In this document: positions 50,398 to 57,705 of the stretch, one piece after another
Numbering within the stretch: the stretch's first letter is position 1
Layout of the letters: each line of letters starts with the position of its first letter
NCBI GenBank assembly: GCA_024102915.1
Contig: JAGFJG010000090.1
Span: 1-64,000, forward strand
Direction: 5' to 3'
DNA length: 64,000 nt
Source of the DNA: Caldilineales bacterium
GTDB lineage: Bacteria; Chloroflexota; Anaerolineae; J102
The notes under the pieces: model-generated
Seen by the model: the letters and a program-made list of their open reading frames with translations, nothing else
The model's database searches: none
Told to the model about the DNA's origin: nothing
Made by a program: the position numbers and the translations under genes

Positions 50398-52413
50398 ATG
50401 CAGAAAAAGACAAGTCCAAGACGTAAGATCCGACCCTGGCTTTTCCTGGCGCCCCTGCTGCTGGTCATTTCCGGCCTGCTGGTATGGGGCAGCCGGGAAA
50501 CGCCGGTGGCGGCCAAGAGCAACTACCTCACGGCCTTCCGCAATGCCTATCCCGCAATTGCCGGAACACAGTTGGACAGTTGCAGCGTGTGCCACACTGA
50601 TTCGATCCCGACGCTCAATCCCTACGGCGCTGACTATCGCAATCACGGACACAGCTTCCCGGCCATCGCCGCGCTCGATTCTGACGGCGACGGCTTCGAC
50701 AATCTGACCGAGATCAACGCCCTTACCTTCCCCGGCAACGCCGCCAGCCAGCCCGGCGCGCAAGCCACGGCCACGCCGACATCCTCGGCTCCGACCCCGA
50801 ACAGCCCGACGCCCACGGCTACAGCCACGACAACTGCACCGGGCAATTCTGGCGGTGAATACGAGATCATCGGCTGGAATGATCTGGGCATGCACTGCAT
50901 GAACGAATCATTCGCCAATGCCGTGGTGCTGCCGCCCTTCAACACACTCTGGGCGCAGGTCATTCGCAAAGGGTCGCAACCCGAAATCGTCACCGATGGG
51001 GTCGTGATCGAGTACAGCTTTCAGAACAACACCACCAGCGCCGACAAGGTCAATTTCTGGACCTACGCCAAGCAACTCTTCGGCGTCGATCTGCCGCCCA
51101 ATGTGGGGCTCACCGGCGTCGGCTTGAGCGGGAATCTGCACGCGGCGGGCGATCACTTTGTGGTGGAAGGCGTGCCGCTGACGCCCTATGAGGACGGCAA
51201 GCCGCACATTCCGCAGCCTTACCAGCTTGCCGATCTCGTCGCTCGCGATGCTGCGACCGGCGAGGTACTGGCCTCGACCACCTTCGTCGCCCCGGTTTCG
51301 ACCGAAATGAACTGCGACGATTGTCATGGCGATGGCAAGATGGAAGACATCGCCACCGGCAATGTGGAGACGAATATCCTGGCCTTGCACGACAAAGAGG
51401 AAGGCACGAATCTGATGGGACAGCGGCCAGTGCTCTGCGCCAATTGCCATGGCTCGAATGCCCTGGGCATGTCCGGCAACCCTGAATTGCCCAACCTCTC
51501 GCGGGCAATCCACAGCAAGCACGCGGATGAGGGCGACGATGGTGATGACGATGGCGCGGCTGATGTCGAGGCTGCGGGAATGAATGCGAGCGCAGACGCG
51601 GCTCCCACCTGTTACCAGTGCCATCCCGGTCCTGAAACCGCCTGTTTGCGCGGCGTCATGGCCGAAGCCGGACTGACCTGCGAATCCTGCCATGGATCAC
51701 TGCAAGATGTAGCCAACCCAGCCCGCCAGCCCTGGGTCGATCTGCCCCGTTGCGGCGATTGTCACGACCCCCAATATGCCGAGAACCCTGGAAAACTGTT
51801 CCGCCAATCGGTCGGGCATGGCGGCCTCTATTGCGAAGCCTGCCACGGCAGCACGCATGCCATCCTGCCCAGCACGCAGCCGCGCGACAACATCCAAGTG
51901 ATCCGGTTGCAGGGGTGGGCCGGCACGTTGACAGACTGCCGCGCCTGTCATGGCGACAACATCCCCGACGGCCCTGGCCCGCACGGCATGGCGAATCCGA
52001 ACCCGCAACCAAGCCCGACGGCTACGGCGATCGCCACCCAAACTCCCACTACGCAGCCCAGCCTCACCCCAACGGCCACGGCGACCGCCACCCCCACCAG
52101 ACAACCGAGTCCTACGCCTACCCGCGTATCGCCCACGGCCACACCGACTCGAACGAAAGCCGCCGCCACGGCGACCGTCACTCGTACCCCCACCAGGAAG
52201 CCCAGCCCTACGCCCACACGCGTATCGCCCACGGCCACGCCGACTCGAACGAAAGTCGCCGCTACACCGACCGTCACCCGTACCCCAACCAGAAAGCCCA
52301 GCCCTACGGCCACGCCGACTCGAAAGCGGGTGCGCCGCACAGTCACGCCCGATGTCGACGTTGATGGGATCGCACAGAACTACTACTTCCTGCCCATCAT
52401 CCGCACCAACTGA
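50398..52413 (+). CDS. Secreted eight-heme c-type cytochrome with Thr/Pro tail
   Basis: Exported protein of 671 residues with a signal or anchor (about 13-32). Eight CXXCH heme sites are present: CSVCH, CDDCH, CANCH, CYQCH, CESCH, CGDCH, CEACH and CRACH. The first lies in a small domain with a calcium-loop motif (DSDGDGFDNLTEI). A Thr/Pro linker separates it from the main part, which opens with GWNDLGMHCMNES. After the last heme comes a 130-residue Thr/Pro/Arg linker made of 32-residue repeats, then the end YYFLPIIRTN. Likely role: electron transfer at the cell surface. GAGGAGG precedes ATG. It is divergent from the ApbE/two-component operon. Confidence 0.9.
   Translation: MQKKTSPRRKIRPWLFLAPLLLVISGLLVWGSRETPVAAKSNYLTAFRNAYPAIAGTQLDSCSVCHTDSIPTLNPYGADYRNHGHSFPAIAALDSDGDGFDNLTEINALTFPGNAASQPGAQATATPTSSAPTPNSPTPTATATTTAPGNSGGEYEIIGWNDLGMHCMNESFANAVVLPPFNTLWAQVIRKGSQPEIVTDGVVIEYSFQNNTTSADKVNFWTYAKQLFGVDLPPNVGLTGVGLSGNLHAAGDHFVVEGVPLTPYEDGKPHIPQPYQLADLVARDAATGEVLASTTFVAPVSTEMNCDDCHGDGKMEDIATGNVETNILALHDKEEGTNLMGQRPVLCANCHGSNALGMSGNPELPNLSRAIHSKHADEGDDGDDDGAADVEAAGMNASADAAPTCYQCHPGPETACLRGVMAEAGLTCESCHGSLQDVANPARQPWVDLPRCGDCHDPQYAENPGKLFRQSVGHGGLYCEACHGSTHAILPSTQPRDNIQVIRLQGWAGTLTDCRACHGDNIPDGPGPHGMANPNPQPSPTATAIATQTPTTQPSLTPTATATATPTRQPSPTPTRVSPTATPTRTKAAATATVTRTPTRKPSPTPTRVSPTATPTRTKVAATPTVTRTPTRKPSPTATPTRKRVRRTVTPDVDVDGIAQNYYFLPIIRTN
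52105..52320 (+). repeat. 96-bp coding tandem repeat in the cytochrome tail
   Basis: About two and a quarter copies of a 96-bp unit encode RKPSPTPTRVSPTATPTRTK plus AAATATVTRTPT variants. The copies differ by only a few bases, suggesting recent expansion. Confidence 0.6.
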
Positions 52414-52446
52414 CATCGCTCGCCACGATCGAGCAAATTCCAACCA

Positions 52447-52486
52447 GCGACAGCCGTCAGTCCCCCTGACGGCTGTCGCCTTTTTT
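52447..52486. terminator. Strong Rho-independent terminator
   Basis: A perfect 14-bp stem (52447-52460 with 52466-52479), a 5-nt loop, then TTTTTT at 52481-52486. It ends the cytochrome transcript. The convergent histone-deacetylase-like gene stops at 52489. Confidence 0.93.
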
Positions 52487-52488
52487 AC

Positions 52489-53388
52489 CTACGCCAATAG
52501 CTCGGCCGCCAGCCTCACCGTCTGGAAATGGATATCGACGGTATCCTCAACCAGCCTGGCATACCCGCCCGACATCGTCACGGCCACCGGCAATCCCGCC
52601 TGCCGGCATCGCTCGAACACCATGCGGTCACGTTGGGCCAGACCCGCTTTGCTCAGATTCAGACGGCCGAGCGCATCACCGGCGAAAGGGTCGGCCCCGG
52701 CCAGATAGATCACCAGATCCGCCTCAAATTGTGCGAAGACTGAATCCAGGCTCTCATCCAATATCCGCAAATACGCCTCATCTTCCGTGTGATCGGGCAG
52801 GGCGACATCCAGATCGCCAGGCTCTTTGTGAAATGGGAAATTCTTGGCGCCGTGGATCGAAAAAGTGAAGACGGCGGGGTCGGCGGCGAAAATGGCGGCC
52901 GTACCGTTGCCCTGATGCACATCGCAATCGATGATGAGTACTCGTTTCGCCCGGCCTTCCGCCTGCATGGCACGTGCAGCCACCGCCACGTCATTGAACA
53001 CACAGAAGCCCTGACCGTGATCGGAAAAGGCGTGATGCGTGCCTCCGGCCAGGTTCACGCTCACGCCATCGGCCAGCGCCGACCGGCATGCGGCCAGCGT
53101 GCCGCCCACCGAACGCCGCGAGCGCTCGACCAGTTGCAGCGACCAGGGGAAACCAATACGGCGGACTTCTTGAGCGCTCAATGCCCCGGTCACGACACGA
53201 TTCACGTAATCCGACGTGTGCACCCGCAGCAAGGCAAGGTCATCGGCTGCGGCGGGCAAACAAAGCCGGTGCGGCGGGATCAAATCGGACGCGGCCACGC
53301 GCTGTCGCAAAAGCGCATATTTCTGGATAGGAAACCGGTGTTGCGACGGCAGGGGCAGGACGAATTGATCGGAATAGTAAATATCCAC
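52489..53388 (-). CDS. Histone deacetylase superfamily protein (AcuC/HDAC-like)
   Basis: Zinc-dependent amidohydrolase-like protein of 299 residues. Motifs: YYSDQFVLPLPSQHRFPIQKYALLR, LAGGTHHAF with the His pair, CVFNDVAVAARAM, IIDCDVHQGNGTA (zinc ligands Asp and His) and YLAGADPFAGDALGRLNLS. Bacterial members remove acetyl groups from lysine, polyamines or small amides, and some regulate acetyl-CoA synthetase. The substrate is unknown here. It is divergent from rpmH, with the rpmH promoter between them. Confidence 0.92.
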   Translation of the reverse strand: MDIYYSDQFVLPLPSQHRFPIQKYALLRQRVAASDLIPPHRLCLPAAADDLALLRVHTSDYVNRVVTGALSAQEVRRIGFPWSLQLVERSRRSVGGTLAACRSALADGVSVNLAGGTHHAFSDHGQGFCVFNDVAVAARAMQAEGRAKRVLIIDCDVHQGNGTAAIFAADPAVFTFSIHGAKNFPFHKEPGDLDVALPDHTEDEAYLRILDESLDSVFAQFEADLVIYLAGADPFAGDALGRLNLSKAGLAQRDRMVFERCRQAGLPVAVTMSGGYARLVEDTVDIHFQTVRLAAELLA

Positions 53389-53444
53389 GGCTGATGAGTG
53401 TAATCCCTTGTTTTGGCGGCCGCCAGGTTAGGGCGGCATCTATT

Positions 53445-53473
53445 TTGACGCGCGGCATTCCAGACAGTATAAT
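53445..53473 (+). promoter_or_regulatory. Sigma70 promoter of the rpmH operon
   Basis: TTGACG (53445-53450), a 17-nt spacer and a perfect TATAAT (53468-53473). The expected leader is about 107 nt long and begins with a GC hairpin at 53487-53509. Confidence 0.88.
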
Positions 53474-53486
53474 CACATGTTACGTC

Positions 53487-53509
53487 GGGGGGAGGCCTAT
53501 TAGCCCCCC
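53487..53509 (+). promoter_or_regulatory. Hairpin at the start of the rpmH leader
   Basis: GGGGGG (53487-53492) pairs with CCCCCC (53504-53509) around an 11-nt loop, a few bases after the predicted transcript start. It may protect the RNA or take part in control of the ribosomal protein; no known riboswitch is recognised. Confidence 0.4.
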
Positions 53510-53586
53510 TACTTTTATGCCAACCAACAGGCGCATGACGTTTTCGGGCGTTGTGACCTGCACATCGATATCGAAGGACTAGAACC

Positions 53587-53724
53587 ATGACGAAACGAAC
53601 CTGGCAACCCAAAGTGCGCAAGCGCGCACGCACCCACGGCTTCCGCGCCCGCATGAGCTCTCGCAATGGACGTATCGTCCTCAAGCGGCGGCGTTTGCGC
53701 GGCCGCAAGCGGCTGACCGTCTAA
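53587..53724 (+). CDS. rpmH: 50S ribosomal protein L34
   Basis: Ribosomal protein L34, 45 residues, strongly basic. It reads [19 protein letters not shown], then [24 protein letters not shown], matching the conserved L34 pattern (T-K-R-T-x-Q-P, HGFRxRM, NGRxVLxxRRxKGRxxL). AAGGA lies about 10 nt upstream. It leads rpmH-rnpA-yidD-yidC-jag, the conserved bacterial gene order near the origin, but dnaA is not upstream here; the neighbour is a divergent deacetylase-like gene. Confidence 0.97.
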   Translation: MTKRTWQPKVRKRARTHGFRARMSSRNGRIVLKRRRLRGRKRLTV

Positions 53725-53745
53725 CCCTGCCCCCCCAAAAGCTCG

Positions 53746-54123
53746 GTGCGTCGCCGTTATCGTCTGCGAGACAGTGAACGGTTTCAATATGTCCGCCGCC
53801 AGGGCGAAAGCCGCAAAGGACGCCTGGTCATCCTGATCTATTTGAAGAATGGGCTTGACCAGAGTCGTTTCGGCTTTTCGGCCAGCCGTCGTGTCGGCAA
53901 GGCCGTGCAACGAAACCGGGCGCGACGACTGATGCGTGAATCAGTGCGATTGCAGTTTCAGGATATTGCTTCCGGCTGGGACATGATCTTCCTGGCGCGT
54001 TCGCACATTGTAGGAGCAAGCTTTTCGCAGGTTGACGCCGACTGTCGGCGTGTATTGCACCAGGCAGGACTATTGAGACCCGCTGTGAGTTCGGCATCTT
54101 CATCCCTCCCGCTCAATGTTTAA
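53746..54123 (+). CDS. rnpA: Ribonuclease P protein component
   Basis: Protein subunit of RNase P, 125 residues, which binds the catalytic RNA and helps mature tRNA 5' ends. Signature: [27 protein letters not shown], the conserved RNR loop. The start is GTG at 53746, after a short run of C with no clear ribosome site, so coupling to rpmH (21 nt upstream) is likely. It overlaps yidD by 8 nt. Confidence 0.95.
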   Translation: MRRRYRLRDSERFQYVRRQGESRKGRLVILIYLKNGLDQSRFGFSASRRVGKAVQRNRARRLMRESVRLQFQDIASGWDMIFLARSHIVGASFSQVDADCRRVLHQAGLLRPAVSSASSSLPLNV

Positions 54124-54331
54124 AGCATTCGTCCTTGCCTTGATTCGTTTTTACCAGCGTTTCATTTCGCCCGGACTGGGAAGCGCCTGTATCTATCAGC
54201 CTACCTGTTCACACTACACGTACGAGGCGATAGAAAAGCATGGCGTTTTGCGCGGGGGGTGGCTGGGCGCCAAACGGATCGCTCGTTGCCATCCTTTTGC
54301 CAAGGGCGGCTATGACCCTGTGCCGGATTGA
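54116..54331 (+). CDS. yidD: Membrane protein insertion efficiency factor YidD
   Basis: Small protein of 71 residues: [62 protein letters not shown]. The three conserved cysteines and the end are typical of YidD, which aids YidC-mediated insertion. The ATG overlaps the rnpA stop by 8 nt. It is followed by a family C repeat and then yidC. Confidence 0.96.
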   Translation: MFKAFVLALIRFYQRFISPGLGSACIYQPTCSHYTYEAIEKHGVLRGGWLGAKRIARCHPFAKGGYDPVPD

Positions 54332-54338
54332 TGCGTAT

Positions 54339-54391
54339 GTTGGATATTAGGTATTGGGGCAGACGCTCATAGCAATATCTAATGCCCAAAA
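54339..54391. repeat. Family C repeat, copy 4
   Basis: The left part (TTGGATATTAGGTATTGGGG) and right part (CAATATCTAATGCCCAAAATCC) are imperfect reverse complements with the ATATT/ATTGG unit. It interrupts the yidD-yidC gap. Confidence 0.55.
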
Positions 54392-54477
54392 TCCGGCATC
54401 TTCTTCCCGCCCTCGTACAAAACCCGCTGCTTTTGTCATCCCAATCCCGCCGGTTATTCCGGCGACGGAGTTCCTAA

Positions 54478-55536
54478 GTGAAATTTACCCGTAAGAGACT
54501 CGTCATTCTGGGCTTGCTGCTTCTGGCTGCCGTATTGCTGAGCAGTTGCGGCGGCGTTACAGTTGATCCCGCGACAGGCGAGGAAGTCTACAATCCCGGC
54601 ATCTTTGAGATTATCGCTGGACCGCTACGTCAGGCCATCGTCTTTTTCGAAAGCTTGCTCGAACCCTATATCGGCGCATTGGCCTGGGGCTGGGCGATCA
54701 TCGTTGTCACGCTGATTATCCGCTTGTTGCTGTTGCCCTTGGGCCTGCGGCAGATGCGTTCGATGCGGGAAGCCTCGGTCAAGACAAAACAATTACAGCC
54801 AGAGATCGACGCCCTGAAGAAGAAATACGGTAAAGACAAGAAGAAGATGCAGGAAGAGCAGATGAAGCTCTACCAGCAGCACGGGATCACGCAGGCGCAG
54901 ATGGCGGGCTGTTTGCCCACGCTCTTGCAGATGCCCATCCTTTTCGCCTTCTACTATGCGATTCTGGGGCTGGTTGTAACCAGCAACTTCAAAGATAATT
55001 CGCCATTCTATTTCATTCCCAGCCTGGCATATCCCGAATACCGGTCAGGCTTATCGTGGCTAACCAGCGATTTTTCGCTGCAAAAGTTAGCCTCGCCCGA
55101 AGTCTGGCCCTACCTTGTCCTGCCTGCCATTCTGGCCGTGACTCAGTTTTTCATGACGAGGATGAGCCAAAGCTCGCAGCCGACCATGGGAAGCAATGAT
55201 AATCCGGCGGCGGGGATGATGGGTCAAATGTCCATTTTGATGACCGGCATGTTTGTATTCTTCGCGTTGCAAGTGCCAGCGGGACTGAGTCTGTACTGGG
55301 TTGTCGGCAACGTGCTGGCCATGGCGCAGCAGTACTATGTGAATCGCCAAAAGGATCAGTGGGAATCGGCGGCAAGCCTGACCCCGGCGCTGGCGGCTTC
55401 CAGCGCTGGCGGAGCCGACGCCACCATCGATTCCACAGTCGTTTCGAAGAATGGGAATACGGCGTCGCAGGCGATTGAGGCCAGCGGGGAATCCAGTTCG
55501 TCTCAGGCGCGCCGCAAACGCCGCAAGCGCCGCTGA
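54478..55536 (+). CDS. yidC: Membrane protein insertase YidC (SpoIIIJ type)
   Basis: Insertase of 352 residues for inner-membrane proteins, without the large periplasmic P1 domain of Gram-negative YidC. The N-terminus has a lipobox-like end (LLLLAAVLLSSCGG), suggesting a lipoprotein, as in Gram-positive SpoIIIJ. The core has five membrane segments with WGWAIIVVTLIIRLLLLPL, the conserved positively charged groove Arg, QHGITQAQMAGCLPTLLQMPI, and the C-terminal tail is Lys/Arg-rich (RRKRRKRR) for ribosome contact. The start is GTG with GGAG upstream. jag follows. Confidence 0.95.
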   Translation: MKFTRKRLVILGLLLLAAVLLSSCGGVTVDPATGEEVYNPGIFEIIAGPLRQAIVFFESLLEPYIGALAWGWAIIVVTLIIRLLLLPLGLRQMRSMREASVKTKQLQPEIDALKKKYGKDKKKMQEEQMKLYQQHGITQAQMAGCLPTLLQMPILFAFYYAILGLVVTSNFKDNSPFYFIPSLAYPEYRSGLSWLTSDFSLQKLASPEVWPYLVLPAILAVTQFFMTRMSQSSQPTMGSNDNPAAGMMGQMSILMTGMFVFFALQVPAGLSLYWVVGNVLAMAQQYYVNRQKDQWESAASLTPALAASSAGGADATIDSTVVSKNGNTASQAIEASGESSSSQARRKRRKRR

Positions 55537-55621
55537 TCGTTGTAACGCACTCCGTTCTGTCTATATTCAAGACACACTGGCGTGAAAAGACGACGCCAGT
55601 CTTGCATCCATTGGAGGCTTT

Positions 55622-56431
55622 ATGCCTGAGTATTCTGGCCGCACTGTGAATGAAGCAATCGAAACCGGTCTGCAAGAATTGAACCTGAGTGAGAGTGATG
55701 CCGAAATCACCGTCCTGGAAGAAGGGCATACCGGCGTTTTCGGATTAGGCTCCAAACCTGCATTGGTGCGGGTGCAACCGAAAGGCGCGGAAAAAATCGC
55801 TCAGACGGAACCTCAAATCACCCCGCCGGCGGAAAAGACCCAACCGGCATCGCAGCCTCAAGCTTCGCTTGACGAAGAACCAGTCGCAGCGGCTGAAGAG
55901 GAGGATGTCGAACCCGCCATTGACGGCCCGGTTGAATCGATGCCCACAGGTGAGGGTGAGCAACCCGAAGCGTTGAGAGAGGCGGCGGTTTTTCTGCAGA
56001 ATATGCTCGATCTCATGGGATTGAATACCCGTGTCGAGGCATCGGTGCTGCCGCCCGACGAAGAGGATGATCGAGACAGCTATTATCTAAACATCGCCGG
56101 AGATGATCTGGGTATTCTGATCGGACGGCGGGGGGAAACCCTGGACGCTATTCAATACCTGGTCAGGATGGTCACCCACCGCCATGCGCGCCGCTGGCCC
56201 ATCGTGGAGGTCGATGTCGAGCATTACAAACAGCGTCGCGAACTCAGTCTGGAACGTCTGGCGACATCGATGGCCGACAAAGCCGTGCGCGAGCAGCGCA
56301 CGATTGTGCTCGAAGCCATGCCCGCGCGTGAACGCCGATTGGTTCACATCGCCCTGCGTGATCGTCCCGATGTCTTTACACAGAGCATAGGTGAGGGCGA
56401 GAACCGCAAAGTCACCATAGTGCCCAGCTAG
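55622..56431 (+). CDS. jag: Jag/KhpB (SpoIIIJ-associated) RNA-binding protein
   Basis: Protein of 269 residues with the three Jag parts: the N-terminal Jag_N (MPEYSGRTVNEAIETGLQELNLSESDAEITVLEEGHTGVFGLGSKPALVRV), a KH domain (DDLGILIGRRGETLDAIQYLVRMV) and an R3H domain (AVREQRTIVLEAMPARERRLVHIALRDRPDVFTQSIGEGENRKVTI). A variable acidic, Pro-rich linker of about 80 residues separates Jag_N from KH. KhpB-type proteins bind many mRNAs and affect cell division. GGAGG lies before the ATG. A terminator follows. Confidence 0.95.
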   Translation: MPEYSGRTVNEAIETGLQELNLSESDAEITVLEEGHTGVFGLGSKPALVRVQPKGAEKIAQTEPQITPPAEKTQPASQPQASLDEEPVAAAEEEDVEPAIDGPVESMPTGEGEQPEALREAAVFLQNMLDLMGLNTRVEASVLPPDEEDDRDSYYLNIAGDDLGILIGRRGETLDAIQYLVRMVTHRHARRWPIVEVDVEHYKQRRELSLERLATSMADKAVREQRTIVLEAMPARERRLVHIALRDRPDVFTQSIGEGENRKVTIVPS

Positions 56432-56471
56432 CGCACAACTACGGCCCTCCTCGAAGCGTCGAAAAAATGTC

Positions 56472-56501
56472 GAACCTCCCCCGCCGGGAGGTTCCTTTTT
56501 T
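56472..56501 (+). terminator. Rho-independent terminator of the rpmH-jag operon
   Basis: GAACCTCCC (56472-56480) and GGGAGGTTC (56486-56494), a perfect 9-bp stem with a 5-nt loop, are followed by CTTTTTT. Confidence 0.93.
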
Positions 56502-56534
56502 GAGACACGATTAGCTTCCACACCGTCCTCCGCA

Positions 56535-56540
56535 TATAAT
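56535..56540 (+). promoter_or_regulatory. Perfect -10 box directly before the GT4 gene (leaderless start)
   Basis: TATAAT at 56535-56540 ends 6 nt before the GTG at 56547, so transcription should begin at the start codon. A weak TTAGCT -35 lies 18 nt upstream. Confidence 0.55.
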
Positions 56541-56546
56541 ATTCTG

Positions 56547-57704
56547 GTGTCTGCCAACTCAGCCAACCATCTTCAACCCCGTGTTGGCATCATAGCCACG
56601 CTTCTCTCCACCGCTGCAACCTACCGTGGCGCCGGCATCCACATTTACAGCCGTCAGCTTCTCCAACATCTGGTAGAACGCGAGCGGCGCATCTCGTTTA
56701 CCGCATTCGTGAGCGATGATGCTTACCCGCCCCCCCCAGGTTTGTCGCTCGTGCGTTCCGCCCATTTAACCCGAAGCCGCCTGGGCCGCATTATTTGGGA
56801 ACAGACGGCGCTGCCTTTTCTGGCAAGAAGCAGGCAAATCGATCTCTGGCACGGCCTGGCGTATGCCCTCCCCCTGACCAGCGCTCGACCGGGCGTTGTC
56901 ACCATCCATGATCTCAGCTTCTTACGCTATCCCCAGGCTTTTAACGCCAGCAACCGACTCTATCTGTCTCGCATTACCGCGCTGAGTAGCCGCCGCGCCC
57001 AACGCGTCATCGCTGTTTCTGAAGCGACCGCCGGGGAAGTGCACGAACTTCTGGGCGTGCCTCGCAACAGGATCGACGTAGTCTACAACGGCGTTGATGA
57101 TGATTTTTCGACCCGACCCGCTGTGGAGATTGAAACGTATCGGGAACAGGCAGGCTGGCCGCAGCGTTTTATTCTCAGCGTCGGAACGTTGGAACCGCGT
57201 AAGAATTACCCCTCTCTCCTTCGAGCCTATGCGTTATATCGTCAAATGAGTTCACATCCCCTGCCGCTTCTAATCGGCGGCGGCAAAGGCTGGCGCTACG
57301 AAGAAGTCTACAAACTTCAGAGCGAACTGCGACTCGAAGAGAGTGTGCGGTTCCTGGGCTATGTGGCGCCGGAGCAACTCCCCTGGCTTTACAACGCCGC
57401 CCAACTGTTTGTCTATCCCTCTCTGTACGAGGGATTTGGGCTGCCTGTGGCGGAGGCGATGGCATGCGGCACGCCTGTGATCACCAGCACTGAGAGCAGT
57501 TTGCCTGAGGTGGCTGGCGATGCGGCGCTGATTGTTTCGCCATATGAGGTCGAAGAAATGGCCGTCGCCATGCGCGACATCCTGAGCGACGACGCACGCA
57601 GACAATCGATGATTACGGCCGGGCTGGAGCAATCCAGACAATTCCACTGGTCCCGGACGGCTGCCCAGACGGCGGAAATCTACCAGCGCGTCGGCGGGTG
57701 GTGA
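56547..57704 (+). CDS. Glycosyltransferase family 4
   Basis: GT-B glycosyltransferase of 385 residues (GT4/GT1 superfamily). N-terminal part: YRGAGIHIYSRQLLQHL, IDLWHGLAYALPLTSARPGVVTIHDLSF. C-terminal donor-binding part: FILSVGTLEPRKNYPSLLRAYAL, VRFLGYVAPEQLPWLYNAAQLFVYPSLYEGFGLPVAEAMACGTPVITSTESSLPEVAGDAAL (E-x7-E motif). Closest in style to mannosyl or rhamnosyl transferases of polysaccharide clusters. The GTG at 56547 lies right after a perfect TATAAT, suggesting a leaderless mRNA. It is followed after 1 nt by a sugar-phosphate transferase gene. Confidence 0.9.
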   Translation: MSANSANHLQPRVGIIATLLSTAATYRGAGIHIYSRQLLQHLVERERRISFTAFVSDDAYPPPPGLSLVRSAHLTRSRLGRIIWEQTALPFLARSRQIDLWHGLAYALPLTSARPGVVTIHDLSFLRYPQAFNASNRLYLSRITALSSRRAQRVIAVSEATAGEVHELLGVPRNRIDVVYNGVDDDFSTRPAVEIETYREQAGWPQRFILSVGTLEPRKNYPSLLRAYALYRQMSSHPLPLLIGGGKGWRYEEVYKLQSELRLEESVRFLGYVAPEQLPWLYNAAQLFVYPSLYEGFGLPVAEAMACGTPVITSTESSLPEVAGDAALIVSPYEVEEMAVAMRDILSDDARRQSMITAGLEQSRQFHWSRTAAQTAEIYQRVGGW

Positions 57705-57705
57705 T

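Noticed and set aside
53517-53582. 21-codon leader peptide just upstream of rpmH
   Set aside because: It has no ribosome site and no attenuator-type codon run; its last codons only happen to contain the rpmH ribosome site.
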